Assembly: GCA_022747635.1 (NCBI GenBank)
Contig: JAKTNV010000005.1
Coordinates: 35,254,336 to 35,318,335 of the forward strand
Reading direction: 5' to 3'
DNA length: 64,000 bases
Source of the DNA: Hetaerina americana
Lineage: Eukaryota; Arthropoda; Insecta; Odonata; Calopterygidae
Part shown: piece after piece, positions 36,490-48,200 of the stretch
Numbering within the stretch: the first letter of the stretch is position 1
Layout of the letters: each line of letters starts with the position of its first letter
The notes under the pieces: model-generated
What the model saw: the letters and a program-made list of their open reading frames with translations, nothing else
Told to the model about the DNA's origin: nothing
The model's database searches: none
Made by a program: the position numbers and the translations under genes

Positions 36490-39400
36490 AAAATCAGGGT
36501 CATTGAATAGAAAGTATACCATTATTTCACGTCCTTTCCATGAATGCGGTTCTGCCCCAAAATGCAATGGCCCTAGGTATCCTGATAATTTCACCGGAGC
36601 ATCTCGAAACATAGTTTTATCCATTGGAAGTTTTCATAATTTGGCTTTCTAGGCTAGTTTACCGGTAAGCAGTCCTCCAGAAATGCATGTTTAGGACAGG
36701 ATGCATGAGGATGCTATCTACAGTAAAAAATATAAAAGAATACCCCAGTTTCATCAAAAAACTGACATTAAACAAATAATTATATTTTTCCCTCTATCAG
36801 CCTTCCCCTTTTAAAATAGAGGGAATAAATATTTTGAGTCGCAATATTTTGGAATTTCTTCTCTCAAAGGGGAAAATGGCGCCTTGACGTTGACAAATTT
36901 GAAAAATAATAATTATCGGTGCCCTTATCAGTTCAAAGTAATGCGATATGCTGTATGTTAATTCCCACAAAACCCTTATGTAATTTTACAAATAATTAAA
37001 AGAAAAGGCAAAATTATTTGGATTGGTTTTGCCTTTATCTTACCAGGGACGATCATTGATTTCTTATTACTTGGGAATGGTGAGTAATGTTTCAAAATAT
37101 TTCATCAATTAAATCGTATTTAACAAACTACCTGTCATCAGTAATAAGACAATCAAATCAATCAAAAAGACTATGCATTATTTAATCCCATAAGCGTACA
37201 TATGCTATTGTACATTCAGTAATAGTAGGTTAATTTTAATTGAAATAACTACACATAGCTAATGCTTAATGTATGTATACCTCTCCGAAGAGTCTTTTGT
37301 ATACAAAATGTATAGCCTTAAAAATTGCAATGCTGCAACGAGTCGGAAATTATGGGAAATAGATAGGAAGTAAATAAATTCACACCACAGGTGGATTGTG
37401 ACCTCTCATATAACTATACGCAATCGACATTAATGTAAAATCCTTAAGATAATTACCAATATACAGCTCGCCCGGAAATCGATCTCGTACCCTAGGCCAT
37501 GCCGATGAGTTCAATGCAACAGCATTCAATCAAATCAATAAAAACTCATACCTCAATAATTTCCACACGCTACAGCAGAATTGAAATTGTTAGGGAGTTA
37601 TAATGATGAAAAGAAATATCGTTCAAAATTTCCAAATCGTGTCGGTGAAGTGACAGCGAGGGATAATAGCAGTTGAGGTACAGGTAACTGTTTGCATGAA
37701 GTTGATGAGTACCTTTGCGTGAGAGTTGGCTCTTAATGAAAATTAAGAGATGAGTGTCACGAAGGAAGTATCCGAGTAGATAATGCTAATGATTATTGAA
37801 CTCTGCGCAAAAACATTATGCGTTATGTTGAATGTGGTTCGCATGTTATTAGGAAAGATTGTGCAACGAATTGCAAACTTGGGAGAATTGTCGATACATA
37901 TGGTTATAATTTTCCAGAAATTAGGCTACGTAATGGGTGGTGAATCATAATTTATAAACGAAAACAAAAGTCGCAACGCAAGAGGACTAAGGCAATTTTT
38001 CATTCCAAAAAATGTGTCGATATTTTTCGATAAAAAAGTTAGATGACCTATTTAGGTAAGTTGGAAAATTAATAAGGCATATGCAAGAATTATGGTGGAT
38101 TTGACAACTCTCTTCACTGAAGCTTTCTGACTTGGGCAAGGGTCATTATTTTTTTAGGCGGTAGATTTTACACTAAACAGTAACCCTTATTGTAAACCTT
38201 AGAAAATTTTTAATGTTGCAATAAATTACATTAAAAGGATTCCATCAATAATTTATTTTCTATCCATTAGAGAAATAAAATGTGATTTTAACGATAATTA
38301 TTTTTAAAAGTTACTATTTAAGTAAAACTATAACACTACGTGAATATTTATTTCCTTGAGGTCATATATTTTAGCATCGAAATTGGTGAAATTATTATGA
38401 AGTGAGTTCTTACGGGCTTGCTTAATTAAATCAAAGCACAGAAAACTCATTAGGCCGTCCCTGTCTAGATATTAATTTCACCGTAAGAATCCACAGGAAC
38501 GTGCGAATACACTCGTAGAGTGGCTGGTCGAGTGAATCCTGAGTATTCCTATGCAAAGTGATTACTGATGAGATATCATTTTATCCGTAAATCCTCGTAA
38601 AAGTTTTTAATTCCTTAACAAAACCTTTGATAACACAACCTTCGCAACTTAAGTAGGATTTATGCGATTTGCTCAAATAACTTTTGTGTTTCAAATTTGA
38701 TTTTCAGAACATATCCGTAAATTAAGTGAGGGAAAGTGAAACAGCCATTCACATAAATAACAGTTCTTCAAGGATTATGTACTATACAGTTTACGGGGGA
38801 ATAAGTCTGTGCTCTAAGCATTTAATGTCTCTATTCTTTTATTTTAAACCCTATTCTCCTCATAAAAAGCTAGCTTTTGCATGGAGGGTTGTAAACAAAC
38901 ATCTAAATTTTTAAAATTTTGCAATTTTGAATTTAACGAATGAGAGACTGATTTGCCCCCTAGTGTGGGAATCATCTACCCGCAAACCATCACACAAGAT
39001 ATGAATATTTTGTGCATTATTTTAACTAATAATTTTAAAGAATGCGAAATGTGAAACATAATCATGGGTGAGAACAATATCACCTTCACGTATCAGCCAA
39101 AAATGTTTACCCTTCCTTTTCCACCTTGTATTTTCTACTGAGTAAAGAGTGACGAGCCAGTTGAATTATTTATGTAGACCACATGAATTGATTCATTGTA
39201 ACTTCTATTGATTAAAATATATACCTATTGAAATGTATACCTAAAGCATTAACAAGAACACATTGGAGAATGGAAGTAACTTCCACATAAATATTACACA
39301 AATAACAGACAATATTAAAAACTGAGACTATATTAATGAAAAATACTTCATTGCTACGAGATTTGTTCAATAATTAACCATCACACTTATCTTTAACCAC

Positions 39401-39520
39401 ATATCTTCACTCAGTCACCCTTCTCAAAGCAGTACTTATTGGATGGAATGAACTTTTCTCACGTGCTTATGCAATCTTTGGAGAAATTCTAAAAGTCATT
39501 TTTTGAGGGTCCTTTAAAAT
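36490..39520. other. AT-rich intergenic sequence
   Basis: Three kilobases with no recognisable gene or repeat. Confidence 0.6.
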
Positions 39521-39529
39521 TGACTCAGC

Positions 39530-40440
39530 ATCCTTCCCTATTGCTCATGATGATGAAAAACAATCCCACGGAGGTGATTGTTCACATGGGGAAATAGAAA
39601 AATGCCACATGAGACCAGGTTTGGACAATGGAGAGAATGAAGAACGCACTTCACATAGATTTTCGCAAGCGGTTCAGCAACAACATTTGCCACGTGCTCC
39701 TGTGCATTGACATGGTGCAGTATCCATCCTGTTGCTTTGAAATGTGGTATTTTGTGATTGATGTGGTTTTGAAGCAGTTTATCGTATGCAAATGCCTAGA
39801 ATATTCTCCAACTACATGTGTATGTAGTCGTACAACAGGCCGTCACAACATTTCCTGAACACCGAGAAATGATACAATCATGAGTTTCCCAGTAGAAGCC
39901 GACAAATTGACCTTTTCAGTGTAGTTGATGCCGGATATTTTTGTGCAGATAGCTATTTTTTGTTCTTAGGATCAAATTGAATAGCCAGCTTCGTGCGCTG
40001 GGATACCATTTGAAAGAAACCTCTTATATTCAATTAACTTGAACTGCAACTACAAACGAACCTGCACGCGAACTAGGGTTAGAGGAGTCTATGAACCCAC
40101 CGTGCGCAAATGAATCTTTTGCAATACCTTCTGATACCAACGTGTGGGTTGTACCCAAAAAGCATTTAATATTTCTGATAATTTAATTGAACGATCTCCT
40201 ACCCTGGCAACAGAAGCGTTAATTTTTACTTGCGAAAGTTAGTGACTGGAACTACGGGTCCACCTTCCTTTCAAATGTTCTCCCATCTTTAAACATTTTA
40301 AACCATCTTTCAGCTGCAATTATAGGGAAGAGCAGACTTTTTAGATTCCTAATGTACCAATTCATAGGCCGAGGCAGATGATTTTTACAGGCAAAAGCAA
40401 AATTTCACAGGAGCATCATGTACTACCTCTTTAATTGACA
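39530..40440 (-). pseudogene. Mariner transposase relic, copy A
   Basis: Minus-strand translation across frames gives mariner blocks in order. RWFKMFKDGRTFERKVDP corresponds to WFKRFKDGRESVEDD..SGRP. YCKRFICARWVHRLL corresponds to the region before the first catalytic Asp. APCQCTGARGK or NAQEHVANVVAEPLAKI corresponds to the HDNA..H box. FPHVNNHLRG corresponds to LF..LK.HLRG. Many stops and frameshifts; no terminal repeats identified. It shares sequence with copy B, for example CGAGAAATGATACAA. Confidence 0.65.
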
Positions 40441-40843
40441 TGTGTAAACTAAACACTTCAGATTGAAATTATGTACGAGGGTTGTTCAGATAAATGTGGT
40501 CCTATATTTTCATTCGAATAATGAAGTGTACAAAAATATTGTTTCAGATGAAGTTGTCATGTTAAATTGAGATGTATACGTTATGTAAATTTACGCTTTT
40601 AAGCTTCCCATGAGGTAATACTGAACAATCATCAATGAAAATTTATAGAAATTCTCTCGGTAATCGAATTTTAAAATATTTAAAAATGATTACATTGTCA
40701 CGATATGACCTAACGACTTTGACTTCACCATAGCAGCCATTTCCTCCAATTTCGTGTTTTTTTCAATACATACATCTCGAATTTTGTTTGACATAAACAA
40801 CATTACTTCATCATGCACCGTTAGTTAGGACTAAATGGATATA

Positions 40844-41400
40844 CAGGGTTCGTCCGGAAAATAAGTGTACTGAGCTCAGGAAAAAAAAATTATTACACTT
40901 TTACATATCTTAAGCTAATATTCCTCAAAATAGGACCCTTGTGAGTCGATACACTTGTTCCAGCGGCGTTCCCATTCCTGGAACGCTCCCGCGAAGGCAT
41001 CATCGGGAACCTCTCGAAGACTCGTCGTCGACCTCTTCTTTGCCCTCCACGAACATCTTGTGCCACCGAAAGATCATGTTTCTGGACATGGCTGACTCCC
41101 CGTAAGCCTGGTTAATCATACCGACAGTTTCGGTAGACGATTTCCCAAGCTTTACCGCAAATTTGATGGAATAACGCTGCTCCAAAAACTTCGGCATCGC
41201 GTTCCGTGACGTGGGTCGAGCGTGGAGGTTCGCGTTAACAGAGCTCCTCACTACACCACAGCTCAGAGCCGACTGCCTTTTTCAGCGTCGCTTGCCAACA
41301 TGCCCCCCTCCAATCGCAGCCCGTCAGAGCGGTGCTGGGCGCGCCTGGAGCGGCGGGAAAAAATCAGTAGTCAGTACACTTATTTTCCGGACGAACCCTG
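40844..41400 (-). mobile_element. Internally deleted mariner (557 bp)
   Basis: The ends CAGGGTTCGTCCGGAAAA (40844) and its reverse complement (finishing 41400) form about 30-bp inverted repeats. TA flanks the left end; the right TA has become AA. Inside, on the minus strand, an N-terminal transposase piece (from ATG 41197, MPKFLEQRYSIKFAVKLGKS, ending ...VDDES) is joined out of frame to the extreme C-terminus (PDDAFAGAFQEWERRWNKCI and GSYFEEY, about 41000-40920). The whole catalytic core is missing. It could move only with transposase supplied in trans. Confidence 0.85.
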
Positions 41401-41539
41401 AAGGGACTCCAGTCATACTGTGAATATTTTCTGAGAATAATCACTCGCTTGATTTATGCTATGCCCCTAGAATTAGGAATTCGGAATTTGTAACCTGTAA
41501 TTATTGGTAGGAGTAGAAAATTATTTTTCTGATAGTTTT

Positions 41540-42065
41540 TTTTATTTTTGTACCTTGAAAGCCACCGCTAGGGTGTGTGGCAGAGGGTGAATACACACCA
41601 AAATAATTTTTACCCGAATATGTTTACCCCCTTACTACTGACTACGGAGTCAATCTCGTTAAAGTAAAGTAGGTTTGATAAAACTTCCATGGGGAACACC
41701 TAAAGTAAATTCTACTGCATTTGAGCTAACTCTATCTATGACTACTGTTAGCACCCAATCATTCAAAAATTCTTTCATCCAACCGAGGATACTTTTATCG
41801 ATGGCAAATATTTCCAGGTTTGTGAATAGTTTACTATGAGGTACTTTGTCAAAAGCTTTCTTAAAATATAGAAAAACTGCGTCCAATGGGTCATTTCTCT
41901 CTTGCGAAATAAGAATATCATGAACAAAAAGCGTAAGTTATATCTCGAGGGATCTATCCTTCCGGAAACCGTGCTGATTTTTCACCAGTAATTCCTGACA
42001 ATCGAGGTTTTTCGCGATCGATAGACAGTCAATGATAGTTGGCATTCATTAATAATCAGAGAATT
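41540..42065 (-). mobile_element. Jockey/CR1-like LINE fragment, internally deleted
   Basis: The 3' terminal stem-loop region (41555-41640, class B) abuts a reverse-transcriptase core on the minus strand. That core reads SIAKNLDCQELLVKNQHGFR, then DPLDAVFLYFKKAFDKVPHS and, down to 41659, VSSNAVEFTLGVPHGSFIKP. The catalytic ADD region and C-terminus present in the copies at 27716 and 45745 are missing, so the copy has an internal deletion. The 3' tail (TACAAAAATAAAAAAAAC on minus) is A-rich. Confidence 0.8.
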
Positions 42066-42369
42066 TTCTAAAGGATTTCCGAAATCTTCTGAAGGATAAA
42101 TATTACCAGATTGTCGAAATTATCTGCAAGTTCATTTTCGCTTGTAATAACTCAAATGCGATATTTTCCATAAACTCATTTCAAAAAGGAAAAGACCAAA
42201 ACAATTACCTTAGTCCTCACTAAGTAATGTCTTTGAAAAATTTCAATGACCCAGTTGACCTTCGTACGCCATGTAGATTCAGGTATGCAAAAATCAAGTT
42301 CCACCCCAACAGTAAAGATCCTTCGGAGCCGAGGAAAATTATCGCCATGTTCCACTCCCGGTGCGCGAT
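42066..42369. other. Intergenic sequence, no gene recognised
   Basis: No feature recognised. Confidence 0.5.
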
Positions 42370-42740
42370 TTAATTTTCCTCCACGTTTGCAAAGGCGGAA
42401 GAATCCGATGGGACATTCATAGTCCCCCTCTTTAGCTCTCCCAGTCCCTCGTGCTGCAAGTTCCGGAACGTGATCTCCTCGATAGGCCTCAGTTGACGTC
42501 CGTGTACGGCGTAAGCGAGAACCGAGGACGGGAAGGGCGGAGGGGGGGAGGGGGCGATGGGAGCGGGATGTATAAAGGAGTGATGGGGCTGAGCCGAGGA
42601 AGGAGGGGAGAGAAGGGTTCCTGCGGCCACATTAAAAAGGCCGGGGAACGTTTCCGCGTGGATAAAGACGGGAGGGGGGAAGGCGGCAGCCTGTCGGGAG
42701 ACCTCCGAAGACGAAGTAGACCAATATATCCGGCATAAGA
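42370..42740. other. GC-rich, purine-biased patch
   Basis: A short G-rich plus strand (GGAGGGGGGGAGGGGG near 42540) with CpGs. Opposed open frames are compositional. Possibly regulatory. Confidence 0.35.
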
Positions 42741-43600
42741 TAGTTAGTGTGGGGTGTTATTGGTGGTGGTGACGGAAGGGAGGGAGGAAGTTGATGGATA
42801 ATGAAGAGTGTAGACCGCGAGGGATATTAGTTGCGGGCGTCGTTAGGGTTTTCAGAAAGCTTTTGTGGTAATCCTGGGGTGTGCTGAGGACATCTATTTA
42901 CGGTGATTACGGAAACGGACAGTGATTACGTAAGGTATGGGAATATAGAGGGGCAGAGAGATACATCCAATACAGGTGTAGCTAATATTATGAAAGAGTG
43001 TGTCTTCGGATGTCAAAATAGTCAACCTTATTTTCCGTGGCGCTGTCAATCAGCCGTGGGCGTTCATGTTCTAAGACCACCCCTTCTAAATATTGTAAAT
43101 TGTTGAGCACATTATATCCTTTCATATAACTAATCCTGATTTTACTAATTACCATGTTGGCCGAAACAGACAGTGCTTAATATACCATTGGGTAACATCT
43201 CGTTAATATACCTAGTCGGACGGTCAACAAAATACAGAATTATTCGTCGTGGAATGGACCTTGTGTACTGTGATCGCGAAAAATATGTGCAGAAAGACCA
43301 CAAATCACAGTATCACTTGTACTCAACGCTATTACCATTTGATGTAGTAGCAGTTTTAATTCAGCTTTTAGATAATATGTGTGCTAGTAGCTTTCTGCTC
43401 CGTGGACAAAGCTAAATATATACAAATAGTCACGACATTCATGTCAGGGATCCTGTTCCAACCGATGAGATTGAGATTTCTCCGGCGGATAGGCAATTCT
43501 CCAAATCGAATCGCCTAAGAATTTTTTTACGCTGAGGGACAAGCTCGCTCTCGTCGATGAACAAAAAACAAAACTGCAAACTTGAAAAATATAATGATCG
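42741..43600. other. Intergenic sequence, no gene recognised
   Basis: No gene or repeat recognised. A 43173-43415 plus open frame of 80 codons has no motif. Confidence 0.5.
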
Positions 43601-44335
43601 CGAATTGAAGTGGAAAATTGGAACGAAGGCTGACCCCGTGTGGACATGGGCGAGTCCCCGCAGAACGAAGTGTTGGTCCAATTAATTTAAGGGATGGTAT
43701 GGGTACGGGAATACAAAAGGCATCATTCGCGGAGTATCGCCGGATAGAGAAGGTTCAAAGAGGCAAATTAACCCCGTCGAGGGGCGTTATAAGGGGGGGC
43801 CTCATCGTTTTCATGAGGGCGACGTAAAGTTTTGCAATTCCCCCGACTGAAAATACAAGTCGCCCTTGTTGAGTGAGGTCGTCGAGGTCCCCTTCCTCTT
43901 CGTCGTGCCACGTAGAAATGGGGCAAGATATGGTCGGGAAAGGCTTTGGATGAGTGGGAGGAGGAGGTGAAGGGAAGAAGGGAGGTGGGGGTGACGGCTG
44001 GGAGAGCCGTTGATGGGGAGGTATTTTTCGGAACGCTGGCTCCTAAGGAGAAAGATAGCGTTGGTGACAGGAGTCGAGACGGGGTCTTATAGTGTCTGGG
44101 ACTGGGGCGACGTAATATGTACGGCGTGAAGGGGGTGAAGTTGACGAAGAAGAGGCGATTGTGGGGTTTTTGGGAGAAAGGGGGCGGCGGAGGGGGGAGG
44201 CAGAGGCGTGCGGAGGGCATAGGAGGGTGTGGGAGGGGCTGCGTAGACCGAGAGATTCGGACGGGGCCACTGTCTGGGGTCGGTCGTGGTCGATGGGCCA
44301 TCGGGGCACCCGCCTCGCAGTCCAAATGCCGCGCT
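43600..44335. other. GC/CpG-rich, G-biased patch
   Basis: G-rich plus strand with CpGs. A 185-codon minus frame (43768-44325) is Pro/Ser/Arg-rich without domains and overlaps several others, so it is treated as compositional. It adjoins the more complex block at 44335-44700. Confidence 0.4.
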
Positions 44336-44700
44336 TACATATGCTAATTGACTTGGCCTCATACTCGGATCAATTTGGCGTGCTTGGGCTATAATCGAGC
44401 GGACGGGCTGCCATGTGGCCCCCCCACATGTGGATGCCTAATTGATGAGAGCGCATGGTCTAGCCGTCAACTCGGTCGTGCCGACTAGCATTCATAAACG
44501 TGGCCGATGGTCTCGAATTGGAAAACCCAGTGCTCTGATTTTTGTTCTTCACGATCCATATTTCAGTGCCGCGAGTTGCAATGAATTATCCGGCGGAGTA
44601 AATAAAACAGCGGGTCCTCGACAATCCTGCAACAAGAGCGCCGCCGTGACGGATGCACAGGTCCTTGTCGCAAAGTGCGGAGCAACGAGTCAATAAATTG
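44335..44700. promoter_or_regulatory. Candidate cis-regulatory block
   Basis: High-complexity, balanced sequence unlike the low-complexity patch beside it. It contains homeodomain-type cores (CTAATTGA at 44343-44350 and again near 44430) and a CATGTGG-CCCCC-CCACATG palindrome near 44412-44430 that holds two E-box-like CACATG sites. It was picked by appearance alone; no target gene or activity is shown, though bifid/optomotor-blind is the only gene in view. Confidence 0.25.
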
Positions 44701-45740
44701 GCACGCAATTATACCGTTTTGGGAAAAATCAGAAATAATCCCTCTGTTGATAACGCTTTCGATAGGTAGCTTAAACAGAGCTAAATTGAATTGTATGCAG
44801 AAAGAGAAAAAATACGAATGAATAATAAAGAATATGTACGGTGTCAAGCCTATAGCCAATATTGAATATTTAAGAAAAAATCTATACATATGCACTCCAA
44901 TTGGGATTAATAATAATTTTATAATAAATAAAAATTGCTCAAACCTTAATTTTATTTTAACTGAATGCAGACTACGCAAACGATTCAGAAAGAATTTTGT
45001 TACTCCTTACTGTTCACTCACATTGTTTATTGGCGAACGAATAAAAGGTAAAAATGTATGATTTCACCAATCTCATCACTCACAAAAATACTGCTATTTT
45101 CAAATTGTAAAACCCAATTCATCGGTAAGAATTTAAAAATTGATTTTATGTTACTTTTCGAATAGATATACAGGTATAGCAAAATGTTTGTTTTACTTAC
45201 TTTTGATCTGCAACGGAAGTGAGAATGGAAATCTACCCGAGTACTACTTCTCAGCACGCTTGGCGACTCTGAACGTTTCTCTTGTAGAACACGGGGTCTT
45301 CTCAAACTTAACCAAGCATTTTTAATATAAGTAGTAGTAAAATGGAGTCCAATAGTATCTTTCCAGGAGCCGTTAGTCAAAACTCTCAGAATTCATCTTT
45401 AAAGAAATAATGCTTCATTCCCCGTTTCATTTTTCCTTGACACGAGTGTGTCTCAGCGTCATTTGAACCGGAAACGTGATCATTTTTCACCAAGATTGAT
45501 GGTTTAAATGAGTTGTACATGATGCGTCCGACTGCCTGTCGACAGCAGTATTTCATTAAAAGTAAACCTTTAAAATTCTGCTAAGAATCTTCCGTCATTA
45601 TTGCAACGAAGTCTCCTTCTATTCTCGTACATGTGAGTTCGTTAATTTGATATAGGCAGCTCGATTGTACAAACAATATTGGTCTTAATAGCATATATTT
45701 CACATCAAATACTTTCAAACTTAGCTATTTTAGTTATTTT
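44701..45740. other. Intergenic sequence, no gene recognised
   Basis: AT-rich, with no recognised repeat. Frames at 44563-44979 and 45027-45380 (minus) lack motifs. Confidence 0.55.
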
Positions 45741-45744
45741 AGAA

Positions 45745-46745
45745 CCCTGCAAGCCACCGCTAGGGTGTATGGCAAGGGGTGAATACAAACCATACTAATT
45801 TTCACCCAAATATACCGCGGTCGGACAATGTTATTCTGATCCCATATTGTTCGTGGAAAAAATGACATCTTAAATCTATCTGTTATTCACTTAATATCTC
45901 TAATTTTATTGGAATTATCTCTCCTAACTTTTTAAGATGGGGGCAATGATACATTTTCAACATCACCGCCAAGGAGACGAACTTCAAATTTATGAAAGGG
46001 CTTCAATCTGTAATTTAACCTTCGCTCCGTTAGTGATTCCCAGCCTAGCTGCTCTAATATTTTGGATACGCTACTAAGTTTATCATAACAACGTTTTACA
46101 ACTCCAGCTCCTCTACGCTGCACGTGATCCAATTCGGCAATTAATCCAACTTCTTGAGGATCCCATATTCTAGTGGCATATTCTAAATGAGACCTAACCA
46201 GCGAAAGATAACATCTCTCTTTGACATTTTCATAACATTTTACCAGCACTCTTCAATAAATCCTAATTTTTTTAAGTCCACATATTTCGCGAATGTATTT
46301 CACCTAAGACAGGTAATGAGTGAGGGTAACGCCTAGGTGGGAGTATTTACTCGAGTCTACACATTCAACTTCCCTTTTCCCGATGCAATAGGCGTTCGGG
46401 AGGGAATTGCTCTTTTTCCAAAAATTTATCACTACGCACTATTTTAAGTTTAATTATAATTGCCAAGTATCGAAGCAGCATTGATTAGAATTTAGGTCAT
46501 ATGATATAGCTGCGGTGTCCTCAGGATGGATATCACGGTAAACCACTGCATAGTCGGCAAAGAAACGTACCGTTCTAGTGACTACGGAGTCAATCTAGTT
46601 GACGCAAAGTAGGAATAAAAGAGGTCCGAAAACATCTCCTTGGGGAACACCTGAAGCTGCATTAGGGCTTAACTCCTTCTATTACTACTCCTTGTATCCG
46701 ACCACTCAAAAAGTCTTTAATCCAACCCCGGATATTTTTATCATT
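45745..46745 (-). mobile_element. Jockey/CR1-like LINE, 3' 1 kb
   Basis: On the minus strand from 46745: NIRGWIKDFLSGRIQGVVIE, GVPQGDVFGPLLFLLCV, then FFADYAVVYRDIHPEDTAA (catalytic ADD changed to ADY). 46249-45932 then encodes CYLSLVRSHLEYATRIWDPQ, VGLIAELDHVQRRGAGVVKR and LEQLGWESLTERRLNYRL, the typical C-terminal domain of these LINEs. The 3' UTR and class B stem-loop end near 45750 with an A-rich tail. Dead through stops and motif loss. Confidence 0.85.
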
Positions 46746-46749
46746 AGGT

Positions 46750-46970
46750 GTTGGATGGTATAATGGCTGTTGATAGTGGTTAGACGATTAGGATGTTACA
46801 TGCATTATGTCCGGTCGCCTCCCTTCCAAGTGCCCTTTTGGTGCCTCACGGGTTGTTATGAGTACGCATTAAGTATTGGAGAATATGTAATATGGCTGGT
46901 GACGTAACACCCCACGCCACACCTCTTTACGACGGGTTGCGGGATATTGTATAGATGTAGTTGTTCAATT
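46750..46970 (+). repeat. Short element ending in class A stem-loop
   Basis: Begins near the 5' break of the LINE at 46745. It includes GGTCGCCTCCCTTCCAAGTG and ends with ACACCCCACGCCACACC, a GGGTTGCGGG arm and TATTGTATAGATGTAG. The tail matches the copies at 11395 and 31414. It could be a LINE 3' end or a SINE that has borrowed one. Confidence 0.5.
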
Positions 46971-47600
46971 CGTGGCTCAATTCAGTCAATCAGAAATGAG
47001 ATAGATTCCACCAAAAGACGCTTGGAGAAGGGCCATGTCCCTATTTAAATAATTGTCAAATTTTCTCACTTTGCCATGGTCACCATCATTAGATTAAAGA
47101 ATTGTAAGTTGAAACTCTTTTCACAAAAATTTGGCCCTAATTCACGGCAAATCACGGAGAAAATATTTTTTAACCCTTATCTTCTCTCACATTTTACTTT
47201 ATTTTTTAATTCGACAATTTTGAATGCTTGTATTGCAGAAACTAACTTATCTTAGGGTTTTAACAACTCAAAGTACTCAGTAATTCCACAGTAAAATATT
47301 TATTGAACAACAAGTTTCGCCGCTGTGCAAAATTTTTAAGTGATCGGGAAGGTGGGACGGAGGATCGGTAGGTAGCCCCAACCCAAAAACTCACATAGAG
47401 TGAAAATGTCGCAAAGCAACGAAATATGTCTCGCGCAAAAAAATATTTTTAAGGGAAATTAGTCAGCATTCTGAGTTATTTTATTCATGAAGCAGTTTTT
47501 CGAAGTCACTTACGAAAACATTTTCCTATTTCTAAGGACTATTTTTAAAGGCCGATTTTGCATTTACCGTTGCGTGTAAGATTCCAGCCATATCATATTG
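46971..47600. other. Intergenic sequence, no gene recognised
   Basis: AT-rich, no feature recognised. Confidence 0.6.
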
Positions 47601-48200
47601 GTGCTTGGTTTTCACGGAGACGATATATTTGGATTCCCTGCCCATAGGTCAAGTTTCCCCGGCGAATCCGAGGCTCAAAATGGACCTAGCAGACCAGCGA
47701 CTACTAGTGTGCTCTTGTGCTAGGTCTGCAGAGGAAGGGGAATTACATAGCGAAGCCCCGCGCTCCGAAGCGATGGTCTCGAGGGACGTCGGCGAACGAG
47801 GGGTAAGAGACGAGGACGGCGCCAAAGAGCAGGCGACGGAAACTCCGCCACCTCCTCCCTATTCGCCCTAAAAAATGAACATTTGGAGGGGGAAGGCGGA
47901 GGAAGTGGTAGAGTGGGGTGGGGGTGGGCTGATTTCTGGTTACGGACCTCTTAATCTATTAGCTTTAAAAAAGGGACCGTTCGGAAGAAGTGAGTGTGAT
48001 GAATCGCGCCACGGTGTCGCCAGAATCCATGGGGCGGCAGGGAGGGACAAATGGGGGTGGGGTGGGAAATCGAAAATTAACGCCGAGGACAAAGGCCACA
48101 CCCATCCCACCGAATGTCGCTTCGGGGAAAGAACATAAAGAAGACTCTCCTCTTGGGCTTGTTATTTTTCCCCGACCGGCTCTTATCACTTTCGGGCCAA
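47600..48200. other. GC/CpG-rich patch
   Basis: CpG-rich and purine-biased, with overlapping open frames (88, 87 and 84 codons) that show no domain. A 9-bp inverted repeat (GACCTAGCA with TGCTAGGTC) lies near 47682-47728. Possible regulatory DNA. Confidence 0.35.

Noticed and set aside
40474..40500. Mariner left end (TACGAGGGTTGTTCAG) next to relic A
   Set aside because: Orientation is wrong for relic A and no partner end was found, so it is not assigned to an element.
43768..44325. 185-codon minus-strand frame
   Set aside because: Same reason: G-rich plus strand read in reverse gives Pro/Arg/Ser-rich translation without domains.
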